Shown: positions 1 to 5,330, counted from the first letter of the stretch. The stretch: 5,330 bases of DNA from JANNAT01 sp031422555 (GCA_031422555.1 JANPLZ010000089.1:1-5330); one strand, 5' to 3'. Notes: generated by a model not told the origin, from the sequence alone. Made by a program: numbers and translations.

Positions 1-241
1 CGTCAAAGGCACCGCCGTGGCTGCGATGGGGTTCCGGCGCAGCTCGCCCTGGGGGGTGCTGCCCTACACCGCACCGTCGGGCAAACGGTTCTTGTGGATC
101 ACCGGTGGTGATCAACAGACCCCCACCCTGCCCGGCACCGATGCGCAGGTGAACCTTGACGGCTATATCTCGGTGACACCGCTGCGCTGTGATCTGACCG
201 CGCATGATCTGTTGGCCGATCTTGCGCTGCGGCTGGGCTGA
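1..241 (+). CDS. surE: SurE 5'/3'-nucleotidase, C-terminal part (gene runs off the left edge)
   Basis: SurE is a metal-dependent phosphatase that removes phosphate from nucleoside monophosphates and is linked to stationary-phase survival. Only the last 79 or so codons are visible; the reading frame is open from base 2, so the gene is cut by the window edge and not truncated biologically. The visible part reads through a PSGKRFLWITGGDQQTP stretch and ends with the typical SurE tail, NLDGYISVTPLRCDLTAHD, where the family has its conserved (G)YISVTPL...DLTA block. The N-terminal DD/N/S metal site lies outside the window and cannot be checked. An internal GTG at 17 is not a plausible start because the homology continues upstream of it. 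The TGA stop at 239-241 shares its last base with the pcm start codon, indicating translational coupling. Pairing with pcm and nlpD matches the surE-pcm-nlpD order known from E. coli. Family assignment is firm from motif and context. Confidence 0.93.
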   Translation, partial: VKGTAVAAMGFRRSSPWGVLPYTAPSGKRFLWITGGDQQTPTLPGTDAQVNLDGYISVTPLRCDLTAHDLLADLALRLG

Positions 242-903
242 TGCAACAGGGCCCGCCCGACCAAGACCCGGCGTCGATGCGCAAAATGCAGTTCTTGTTT
301 GCACTGCGCTCTCGCGGGGTGACGGATGCGCGGGTGCTGACGGCGATGGAGCGGGTCGATCGCGGCAAGTTCGTGCGCGGCTTGTTCGCCGAACGCGCCT
401 ATGAAGACATGCCGTTGCCCATCGCCTGCGGCCAGACCATCAGCCAGCCTTCGGTGGTGGGGTTGATGACGCAAGCCCTTGGCGCGCAACCCCGCGATAC
501 CGTGCTGGAGGTTGGCACCGGGTCGGGTTATCAGGCGGCAATCCTCAGCCAATTGGCGCGCCGCGTCTACACCGTTGACCGCCACCGTCGTCTGGTGCGC
601 GAGGCGCAAGACATCTTCCGCGATCTGGGAATGGTCAATATCGTCGCCATGGTGGCCGATGGCAGCTATGGTTTGCCCGATCAGGCGCCGTTTGATCGCA
701 TCATCGTGACGGCCGCCGCCGAAGACCCGCCCGGGCCCCTATTGGCGCAGCTTAAAATAGGCGGTATCATGGTCGTGCCGGTGGGCCAGTCCGATACGGT
801 GCAAAGCCTGATCAAGGTAACGCGGCTGGCGCAGGGCTATGATTACGAAGAACTTCGTCCGGTGCGGTTTGTGCCATTGGTCGAAGGACTGGGCACAGAA
901 TGA
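241..903 (+). CDS. pcm: Protein-L-isoaspartate O-methyltransferase (PCMT)
   Basis: This cytoplasmic enzyme transfers a methyl group from S-adenosylmethionine to L-isoaspartyl residues in damaged proteins, starting their repair back to aspartate. The 220-residue product is close to the family length (E. coli Pcm has 208). Visible motifs in order: the PIACGQTISQP substrate-side block at about 60-70, the SAM-binding motif I VLEVGTGSGYQAA at 88-100, the acidic D113 after strand 2 (YTVDRH), a VADGSYG block at 138-144, the FDRIIVTAAAEDPP segment at 151-164, and the C-terminal LRPVRFVPLVEGL at 206-218. All expected blocks are present, so the enzyme should be active. The start at 241 overlaps the surE stop by one base (TGATG) and lacks a strong Shine-Dalgarno sequence, consistent with coupled translation. 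The first 15 or so residues are a variable N-terminal extension; an alternative Met at residue 13 is possible but less well supported. The nlpD-like gene follows after 43 bases. Confidence 0.96.
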   Translation: MQQGPPDQDPASMRKMQFLFALRSRGVTDARVLTAMERVDRGKFVRGLFAERAYEDMPLPIACGQTISQPSVVGLMTQALGAQPRDTVLEVGTGSGYQAAILSQLARRVYTVDRHRRLVREAQDIFRDLGMVNIVAMVADGSYGLPDQAPFDRIIVTAAAEDPPGPLLAQLKIGGIMVVPVGQSDTVQSLIKVTRLAQGYDYEELRPVRFVPLVEGLGTE

Positions 904-937
904 AGGTGCGGTCGGGATCAACCCGGCCCGTTTTAAC

Positions 938-941
938 GAGG
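938..941 (+). promoter_or_regulatory. Ribosome binding site that fixes the nlpD start
   Basis: GAGG lies five bases upstream of the ATG at 947. The reading frame stays open further upstream to an ATG at 839 inside pcm, but only the 947 start has a Shine-Dalgarno match at good spacing and gives a proper lipoprotein signal peptide at the N terminus. The site therefore decides the start. Confidence 0.75.
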
Positions 942-946
942 TAAGC

Positions 947-2128
947 ATGACCCTATCGCGCATTATGGTGATCGGCCCGCTGGCGCTGCTGTCGCTGCAG
1001 GCCTGCTCGAACAGCGATCTGGACTGGGATTTGCGCCGGGGCACCGGGGCGGATACGTCAGAGGCCGCGTTGCAAACCTCGGCCAACCGCCCCGGCGCTG
1101 ATGGGCGGGGGGTGATCTCATATCCGGGCTATCAGGTGGCGGTGGCCCAGCGCGGCGATACAGTGGGGTCAATCGCCAACCGCATCGGGATCAACGCCGA
1201 TGAGCTGGCCCGTTACAACGCGCTGCGCCCGTCGGATAGCTTGCGCGAAGGCGAAGTTCTGGCGCTGCCCAGCGGCAACCGCGCGGGCGGGCCCGGCACC
1301 GCCACCGGCGGCATCATCGGCGGCGGCATTAGCGGTGGCGGCATTAGTGGTGGCGGGGGCCCCGTTGATGTGTCCACCATCGCCACCACAGCGCTTGACC
1401 GCGTCGGCACGGCCCCGCAAACCACCGCCGCGCGCCCGGCAGGCACCACCCCCACCCAGCATAAAGTGCAGCGCGGCGAAACCGCGTTTTCGATTGCCCG
1501 CACTTATAACGTCTCGGCCAGATCCTTGGCCGATTGGAATGGCTTGGGCACCGATCTTGAAGTGCGCGAAGGCCAGGTTCTGATCATCCCGACCGCCACT
1601 GGCACGCCGCCCGATCCGGGACGCACCGTGATCAAGATGCCCGGCGTCGGATCAGACACGCCGCAACCGCCATCGGCCAAAAAGCCTTTGCCGGCAGAAA
1701 AGCCCGCCAAGGCGGCAGACAAGGCCAAGCAAACCCCACCGGTTGCCGACCTTGGCAAAGACCGCACCGCCGCATCCGCCAGCAAATTCTCGATGCCGGT
1801 CAATGGCAAAATCATTCGCGGCTATGCCAAGAAAAAGAACGAAGGCATCGATATCGCTGCCGCTGCGGGCACGGCGGTGAAATCCGCCGCCGATGGCAGC
1901 GTGGCGGTGGTGACGGTGGATACCAAAGGCACCGCCATCGTGGTGATCCGCCATGCCGACAATCTGCTGACGGTTTACGGCGGCGTGGCCAATGCCAAAG
2001 TGAAAAAGGGCGACAAAGTTTCGCGCGGCCAGTCGATTGCGGTGATTGGCGCGGGCGATCCGGCGTTCTTGCACTTTGAAATTCGCAACGGCGCAGATTC
2101 ACTGGATCCGATGACCTATCTGCAATAG
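947..2128 (+). CDS. nlpD: NlpD-like lipoprotein: two LysM domains and a degenerate LytM/M23 domain
   Basis: Probable outer-membrane lipoprotein of 393 residues that binds peptidoglycan and probably activates N-acetylmuramyl-L-alanine amidases during cell separation. Residues 1-20 form a lipoprotein signal with lipobox LQAC (Cys20; Ser at +2 favours the outer membrane). LysM 1 covers about 62-108 (YQVAVAQRGDTVGSIA...) and LysM 2 about 172-215 (HKVQRGETAFSIA...). A Gly/Ile/Ser repeat at 121-138 and an Ala/Pro/Thr stretch separate them. A Pro/Lys/Ala-rich linker (216-280) leads to a LytM/M23 domain at 281-393 ending in LHFEIRNG...DPMTYLQ. In that domain the first metal-ligand His is Asn298 (NEGID), Asp302 is kept, the YxH histidine is replaced (YGG, 344-346), and the first His of HxH is Phe374 (FLHFE; His376 kept). 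E. coli NlpD is degenerate in a similar way, so a non-hydrolytic activator is more likely than a peptidase. Position after surE-pcm also matches nlpD. Caulobacter DipM is an alternative comparison. The start at 947 was chosen over 839 for the lipobox and ribosome binding site. Confidence 0.88.
   Translation: MTLSRIMVIGPLALLSLQACSNSDLDWDLRRGTGADTSEAALQTSANRPGADGRGVISYPGYQVAVAQRGDTVGSIANRIGINADELARYNALRPSDSLREGEVLALPSGNRAGGPGTATGGIIGGGISGGGISGGGGPVDVSTIATTALDRVGTAPQTTAARPAGTTPTQHKVQRGETAFSIARTYNVSARSLADWNGLGTDLEVREGQVLIIPTATGTPPDPGRTVIKMPGVGSDTPQPPSAKKPLPAEKPAKAADKAKQTPPVADLGKDRTAASASKFSMPVNGKIIRGYAKKKNEGIDIAAAAGTAVKSAADGSVAVVTVDTKGTAIVVIRHADNLLTVYGGVANAKVKKGDKVSRGQSIAVIGAGDPAFLHFEIRNGADSLDPMTYLQ
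1307..1360 (+). repeat. 15-bp tandem repeats encoding a Gly-Ile-Ser linker
   Basis: Three imperfect 15-base units (1307-1321, 1322-1336, 1337-1351) plus a partial unit to 1360 encode GGIIG-GGISG-GGISG-GGG between the two LysM domains. The second and third units differ at a single base (agc versus agt). The unit length is a multiple of three, so copy-number change would lengthen or shorten the linker without a frameshift. Confidence 0.8.
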
Positions 2129-2131
2129 CGC

Positions 2132-2147
2132 CGCCGCCAGATCGCAG
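2132..2147. repeat. 16-bp direct repeat, copy 1 (just after the nlpD stop)
   Basis: The sequence cgccgccagatcgcag occurs here and again, base for base and in the same orientation, at 3582-3597 inside the 3' end of the DUF815 ATPase gene. This copy starts three bases after the nlpD stop codon. The two copies bracket the whole CorC-type gene. Similarity fades quickly outside the 16 bases, apart from a loosely shared A/T patch on one side (caatttg versus aaaaattg). Confidence 0.6.
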
Positions 2148-2189
2148 CAATTTGTCTGAAATCGCGACTCATCTGGTCACAAATATCCC

Positions 2190-2226
2190 GGGGGGGGGCA
2201 GCATCTTGTGCCGTGTGCCCCCCCCC
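2190..2226. terminator. G-run/C-run hairpin between convergent genes, candidate bidirectional terminator
   Basis: Nine G followed by CA (2190-2200) can pair with TG followed by nine C (2216-2226), giving an 11-bp stem, ten of the pairs G-C or C-G, around a 15-base loop. The C run continues to 2228 (11 C in all). It sits in the only gap between the convergent nlpD and CorC-type genes, where a shared terminator is expected. No T tract follows on the plus strand, and only a short ATATTTG follows on the minus strand, so it is not a classical intrinsic terminator. It could instead block read-through by structure or act as an RNA 3'-end stabiliser. Homopolymer lengths may carry sequencing error. 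Confidence 0.45.
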
Positions 2227-2249
2227 CCGCGTGCCGTAAAACCCCGGCC

Positions 2250-3521
2250 CTACACCCGGCTGACCAAAACCTTGTCGATGCGCAGCCCGTCCATATCCAA
2301 AATCTCGAACCGATAGCCTTCGGCATCGACGATATCGCCCAAGGCCGGCATGCGGCCCAACTGGTGCAACACCAGCCCGGCCATGGTGTCATACTCCCCC
2401 GCCAAGGATCGCGGCAGGGCCAGACGGTCGCACAGCTCATCCGCAGGCATCCAGCCTGACACCAGCAAGCTGCCATCGGCGCGCACCAAAAGTGCCGGTT
2501 CAGCAGCATCGGCCGAGGTCACAGCCCCGGTGATCGCCTCCAGCACATCATCGGTGGTGATCAGCCCCTCAAAGTTGCCATATTCATCATAGACCAGCGC
2601 CATGTGATGCGGCGTGCGGTGCAAGACTTCCAGCACGTCCAGCGCATCGGCCTTATCCGACACCACCGGCAAATCGCGCACCAATGCGCGCAGATCCAAC
2701 GGCTCGCGCCGCGACACCGCCTGAAACGCATCGGCCAGCGTGATGATCCCCATCACCTCGCCAGTCGCGCGGCTTTGCACCAACATGCGGGGGCGCGCGA
2801 TTTTGCGCACCATGGCCACCGCCTCTACCGAGGTGGATTCCAACTCCAGCATCATCACTTCGCCCCGCGGCGTCATCAAGGCGCGGGCCGACCGGTCGCC
2901 CAACCGCATGATGCCTGCCATCATTTCGCGCTCTTCGTCTTCCAGAACGCCGCCTTCATGGGCTTCGGTCAGGATGGTATGCACTTCTTCTTCGGTCACC
3001 TTGTTGGAACTGACGCCGCGCTGCCCCAACAGCCACAACAGGCTGCGACCCGACCGGTCCAGCAACCAGACAATCGGCGCGGCTACTTTTGACAACAACA
3101 GCATCGCCGGTGCCATGCGGATAGCCACCCCTTCGGGATTGCGCAGCGCCAGTTGTTTTGGCACCAATTCGCCCACAATCAGCGACACATAGGTCAGCGC
3201 CACCACCACCCCGCCGACGCCCAACGTGGTGGCAGTATCGGCATCCACCCCCAGCCCCACCAACCATTGCGCCAGTTTTGCACCCAATGATGCGCCCGAC
3301 AGCGCCCCCACCAACACGCCTACCAGCGTGATGCCGATCTGCACGGTGGACAAAAACCGCCCCGGATGTTCGCCCAACCGCAGCGCCGCGCGCGCGCCCG
3401 CCGATTTTGCCTCCAGTGGTTTCAGCCGCGCGGGCCTTGCCGACACGATGGCCAGTTCCGACATCGCCAGAACGCCGTTCAGGCAAATCAACGCCAGCAC
3501 AATAAGAATTTCTATGATCAT
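2250..3521 (-). CDS. CNNM/CorC-type (hemolysin family, UPF0053) membrane protein with CBS pair
   Basis: Inner-membrane protein of 423 residues with the full family layout. An N-terminal CNNM (DUF21) domain spans about 1-190, with hydrophobic segments near 2-20, 58-88, 98-118 and 134-155 and the conserved SELA (21-24) and GELVPKQLALRNPE (117-130) motifs. A CBS pair covers about 207-335: the first begins at ALMTPRGEV, the second holds HMALVYDEYGNFEGLITTDDVLEAI (307-330). A CorC_HlyC domain fills about 343-423 (GSLLVSGWMPADEL ... YRFEILDMDGLRI). Relatives are linked to magnesium or cobalt efflux or homeostasis and were historically called hemolysins; the substrate here cannot be read from sequence. 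The start at 3521 is the first ATG after an in-frame TAG and puts the first membrane segment at the N terminus; its Shine-Dalgarno is weak (only GTGG), which fits expression from an upstream transcript. The ATPase stop lies 39 bases upstream. A 16-bp direct repeat brackets the gene. Confidence 0.93.
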   Translation of the reverse strand: MIIEILIVLALICLNGVLAMSELAIVSARPARLKPLEAKSAGARAALRLGEHPGRFLSTVQIGITLVGVLVGALSGASLGAKLAQWLVGLGVDADTATTLGVGGVVVALTYVSLIVGELVPKQLALRNPEGVAIRMAPAMLLLSKVAAPIVWLLDRSGRSLLWLLGQRGVSSNKVTEEEVHTILTEAHEGGVLEDEEREMMAGIMRLGDRSARALMTPRGEVMMLELESTSVEAVAMVRKIARPRMLVQSRATGEVMGIITLADAFQAVSRREPLDLRALVRDLPVVSDKADALDVLEVLHRTPHHMALVYDEYGNFEGLITTDDVLEAITGAVTSADAAEPALLVRADGSLLVSGWMPADELCDRLALPRSLAGEYDTMAGLVLHQLGRMPALGDIVDAEGYRFEILDMDGLRIDKVLVSRV

Positions 3522-3560
3522 CGGGCCACGATCAGGCTAAACCACGCAATTGACAAGCCC

Positions 3561-4397
3561 TTACAACCGCACGCTGCGCCGCGCCGCCAGATCGCAGAAA
3601 AATTGCCACGCCACCCGGCCAGACCGCGCACCCCGGGTGGCCTGCCATTCAATCGCCTCGGCGCGCAACTGATCGGGCGGCACATCCACCCCATATGCCG
3701 CCGCATAGCCCGCAATCATCGCTAGATATTCATCCTGCGAGCAGGGATGAAAGCCCAGCCACAGCCCGAACCGATCCGACAGCGATACTTTCTCTTCCAC
3801 CGCCTCGGCAGGCGAAATCGCGGTCGAGCGTTCGTTTTCAATCATCTCGCGCGGCATCAGATGGCGACGGTTCGAGGTGGCATAAAACACCACGTTTTCG
3901 GGCCGCCCTTCGATGCCGCCATCCAGCACCGCCTTCAGCGATTTATAGTGCTGGTCATCATGGCTGAACGACAGATCATCGCAAAACAGGATAAACCGGG
4001 CCTTTGCCGTTCGCAGATGCGCCAGCAACCGTTGCACCGATGGCAAATCCTCGCGCGACAGTTCGACAATTTTCAACGCATGGCCTTCGGCCCGCACCGC
4101 TGCATGCACGGCCTTGACCAGACTGGATTTCCCCATGCCGCGCGCGCCCCACAAAAGCGCGTTGTTGGCAGGCAGGCCACGGGCAAAATGCCGGGTGTTG
4201 GCCAGCAGCGTATCGCGCGAGCGGTCCACCGCCAGCAACAGGTTGATGTCCACCCGCGCGACCTGAGCCACCGGTTCCAGCCGGTCAGGCGATGTATGCC
4301 AGGCAAAGGCGTCAGCACTGGCAAAGTCTGGCGCGGGCATCGGGGCCGGGGCCAGCCGTTCCAAAGCGTTTGCAATGCGGATCAACGGATCGCTCAT
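3561..4397 (-). CDS. DUF815-family AAA+ ATPase of unknown function
   Basis: Cytoplasmic P-loop ATPase of 278 residues, close to the usual DUF815 (PF05673) length. Walker A is GARGMGKSS at 84-92 (Lys90), Walker B is FILFCDDLSF at 135-144 with the acidic pair Asp140-Asp141, a sensor-1-like YATSNRRHL lies at 172-180, and SDRFGLW at 207-213 supplies a candidate arginine finger (Arg209). The N terminus (1-45) is a short Ala/Pro-rich region without a known domain. The cellular role and partner are not known; family members are widespread in Proteobacteria. The ATG at 4397 was chosen over one ten codons upstream (4427) because it forms an ATGA overlap with the tatC stop and has AGAAGG six bases upstream; the longer version would add an unconvincing Arg-rich leader. 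The last residues (CDLAARRSVRL) carry one copy of the 16-bp repeat also found behind nlpD. Confidence 0.9.
   Translation of the reverse strand: MSDPLIRIANALERLAPAPMPAPDFASADAFAWHTSPDRLEPVAQVARVDINLLLAVDRSRDTLLANTRHFARGLPANNALLWGARGMGKSSLVKAVHAAVRAEGHALKIVELSREDLPSVQRLLAHLRTAKARFILFCDDLSFSHDDQHYKSLKAVLDGGIEGRPENVVFYATSNRRHLMPREMIENERSTAISPAEAVEEKVSLSDRFGLWLGFHPCSQDEYLAMIAGYAAAYGVDVPPDQLRAEAIEWQATRGARSGRVAWQFFCDLAARRSVRL
3582..3597. repeat. 16-bp direct repeat, copy 2 (inside the ATPase 3' end)
   Basis: Identical to 2132-2147 and in the same orientation. Here it encodes, on the minus strand, the CDLAA residues (268-272) near the C terminus of the DUF815 ATPase. The two copies lie 1450 bases apart, with the CorC-type gene as the only complete gene between them. 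Confidence 0.6.
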
Positions 4398-5275
4398 ACC
4401 GCGCCTTCTTCGTCCTCGTCGACCCAAGTGCCATCGGCGCGCGCCTGCGCCTCGCGGGTTTTCTCAAACCGCGAGATCAACAGGATCGACGCCTCATACA
4501 ACGGGTAGACCGCCAGAAACATGATGAGTTGGCTCATCACATCGGGGGGTGTCACCACGGCGGCAATCGCCAAAATCCCCACCACGGCATATTTCCGCGT
4601 TGCCCGCAGGCCCGAGGCTGAAATCATCCCCGCTTTGCCCATCAGCGTCAGCAGCACCGGCAGTTGAAAACACAAGCCAAACGCCATCACAAACTGCATG
4701 GTCAGCGACAGAAAACTTTCAACAGACCCCTGATACACCACCCCCGCCGGGGCCTCAGCCAGTGTAGAGGGGGCCGCAGGGACGGCAGGCGCCACCGCAC
4801 CGGGGTTCATCGCCGCGCCGAAATCGCCTTGATAACTTAGGAAAAACGCAAACGCCCCGGGCAGGATCAGGTAATAGGCAAAGGCGGCCCCCGCCATAAA
4901 CATCGCAGGCGACGCCAGCAGAAACGGCAAAAACGCCTGTTTTTCATTGCGATACAGCCCCGGCGCCACAAATCGCCACAACTGGACGGCAATAATCGGG
5001 AAAGCCATCGCAAAGCCTGCCCAAATCGCGATCTTGATGGCGACGAAAAAGCCTTCCTGCAACTTGATCAGCACGAATTGGCATTTCTGCCCTTCGGCTG
5101 CCATCGCCTCGCACATCGGCACGGTCAGGATGTGGAAAATCGGGATCCACAACAAATAGCCGATCACGCAAGTCACCGTCAGCACCGCAACCGAAATCAG
5201 GATGCGGTTGCGCAGCTCTTTCAGATGTTCGATCAGGGGGGCGGCACTGCCGTCAACGTCTTCACCAGCACTCAT
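4394..5275 (-). CDS. tatC: Sec-independent (twin-arginine) translocase subunit TatC
   Basis: Polytopic inner-membrane core of the Tat translocase, which recognises twin-arginine signal peptides with TatB and exports folded proteins. The 293-residue product has the six-helix layout: helices near 24-46, 76-98, 115-145, 189-212, 229-243 and 248-266. Key residues by comparison with E. coli TatC: the N-terminal PLIEHLKELRNR signature with Glu20 (E. coli E15), Pro53 (P48), Phe102 (F94) and Glu111 (E103) in the RFVAPGLYRNEK block, and Asp245 (D211) in VTPPDVMSQ. All are present, so it should be functional. Unlike E. coli, the loop between helices 3 and 4 carries an Ala/Pro-rich insertion of about 25 residues (154-180), and the first periplasmic loop has two cysteines (55 and 65). 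The C-terminal tail is acidic (DEDEE). Its start overlaps the tatB stop and its stop overlaps the ATPase start, both as ATGA, so the three genes form one coupled operon. Confidence 0.97.
   Translation of the reverse strand: MSAGEDVDGSAAPLIEHLKELRNRILISVAVLTVTCVIGYLLWIPIFHILTVPMCEAMAAEGQKCQFVLIKLQEGFFVAIKIAIWAGFAMAFPIIAVQLWRFVAPGLYRNEKQAFLPFLLASPAMFMAGAAFAYYLILPGAFAFFLSYQGDFGAAMNPGAVAPAVPAAPSTLAEAPAGVVYQGSVESFLSLTMQFVMAFGLCFQLPVLLTLMGKAGMISASGLRATRKYAVVGILAIAAVVTPPDVMSQLIMFLAVYPLYEASILLISRFEKTREAQARADGTWVDEDEEGAV
4404..4409 (-). promoter_or_regulatory. Ribosome binding site for the DUF815 ATPase, inside the end of tatC
   Basis: On the minus strand AGAAGG ends six bases before the ATG at 4397. 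It is embedded in the codons for the acidic TatC tail (Glu-Glu-Gly) and supports the 4397 start over the upstream ATG at 4427. Confidence 0.6.
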
Positions 5276-5330
5276 ACCGGGTCCGCCTTTGTGGTTTTGC
5301 GCGCCGCGCGCGGTTTTGCGGCAACGGGGG
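5272..5330 (-). CDS. tatB: TatB, last 18 codons (gene runs off the right edge)
   Basis: The minus-strand frame ending in TGA at 5274-5272 is open to the window edge and reads PVAAKPRAARKTTKADPV before the stop. This low-complexity Ala/Lys/Pro/Arg tail is typical of the unstructured cytoplasmic end of alphaproteobacterial TatB. The stop overlaps the tatC start as ATGA, the usual tatA-tatB-tatC order. No diagnostic TatB residues (N-terminal helix, Gly-Pro hinge) lie in the window, so the call relies on position, frame and composition. TatB forms the signal-peptide receptor with TatC in the inner membrane. Confidence 0.75.
   Translation of the reverse strand, partial: PVAAKPRAARKTTKADPV

Noticed and set aside
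163..609. Open frame on the minus strand across surE and pcm
   Set aside because: It is a shadow of well-supported plus-strand genes and has an Arg/His/Ala-rich, motif-free translation.
839..946. Upstream extension of the nlpD reading frame into pcm
   Set aside because: The 36 extra codons would bury the lipoprotein signal and lack a ribosome binding site; the ATG at 947 has both.
1652..2074. Open frame on the minus strand opposite the LytM domain of the nlpD-like gene
   Set aside because: It overlaps a conserved domain on the other strand, has no domain of its own and a His/Arg-rich composition.
2137..2184. Short inverted repeats CCAGAT/ATCTGG and ATTTGT/ACAAAT in the convergent gap
   Set aside because: Both are only six bases, interleave with each other, and have long loops; they are within what chance allows.
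2604..3092. Open frame on the plus strand opposite the CorC-type gene (162 codons)
   Set aside because: The minus-strand frame here carries the CNNM and CBS motifs; this frame is rich in His and Gln and looks like a complement artefact.
3522..3560. Possible promoter (TTGTCA-like box) between the ATPase and the CorC-type gene
   Set aside because: The matching -10 box is poor and the gap is only 39 bases; read-through from the tatBC-ATPase transcript is simpler, so no promoter is called.
4398..4427. Ten-codon N-terminal extension of the DUF815 ATPase starting at 4427
   Set aside because: The extra MGRRGRRRRG residues are antisense-like readings of the tatC acidic tail; the start at 4397 has a Shine-Dalgarno and the ATGA overlap.
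3747..4508. Long open frame (253 codons) on the plus strand opposite the ATPase and tatC
   Set aside because: It runs antisense across two genes with clear family motifs, has Arg/Gln/His-rich composition typical of GC-rich antisense frames, and shows no recognisable domain.

Overview
The window looks like a chromosomal housekeeping segment from an alphaproteobacterium, most likely Rhodobacterales (Rhodobacter/Roseobacter type). This rests on the high GC content, the GC-rich third codon positions, the surE-pcm-nlpD gene string, and a tatBC block followed by a DUF815-type ATPase. The assignment comes from recalled family and synteny knowledge, not from a database search.

Layout. Left half, plus strand: the 3' end of surE (1-241), pcm (241-903, sharing one base with surE) and an nlpD-like lipoprotein gene (947-2128) with two LysM domains and a degenerate LytM/M23 domain. 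A 121-base convergent gap (2129-2249) holds a strong G-run/C-run hairpin. Right half, minus strand, read from right to left: the last codons of tatB (5330-5272), tatC (5275-4394), a DUF815-family AAA+ ATPase (4397-3561) and a CNNM/CorC-type membrane protein with a CBS pair (3521-2250). tatB/tatC and tatC/ATPase both overlap by ATGA, so these three are probably translationally coupled. The CorC-type gene follows after 39 bases and may belong to the same transcript.

How the genes fit together. The plus-strand genes combine a stationary-phase or stress nucleotidase (SurE), repair of isoaspartyl-damaged proteins (Pcm) and an envelope factor likely to activate peptidoglycan amidases (NlpD-like). 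The minus-strand genes supply the Tat export translocase, which in many Gram-negatives exports folded amidases, plus an ATPase of unknown role and a probable divalent-cation or membrane-stress protein. The two halves could meet in cell-envelope remodelling, but that is inference.

No mobile element, CRISPR array, tRNA, rRNA or clearly new multi-gene system is visible, and no gene-free stretch exceeds 300 bases. The most interesting details are the loss of most metal-ligand residues in the NlpD-like domain, a 16-bp direct repeat that brackets the CorC-type gene and may be a rearrangement scar, the homopolymer hairpin between the convergent operons, and two cysteines in the first periplasmic loop of TatC.
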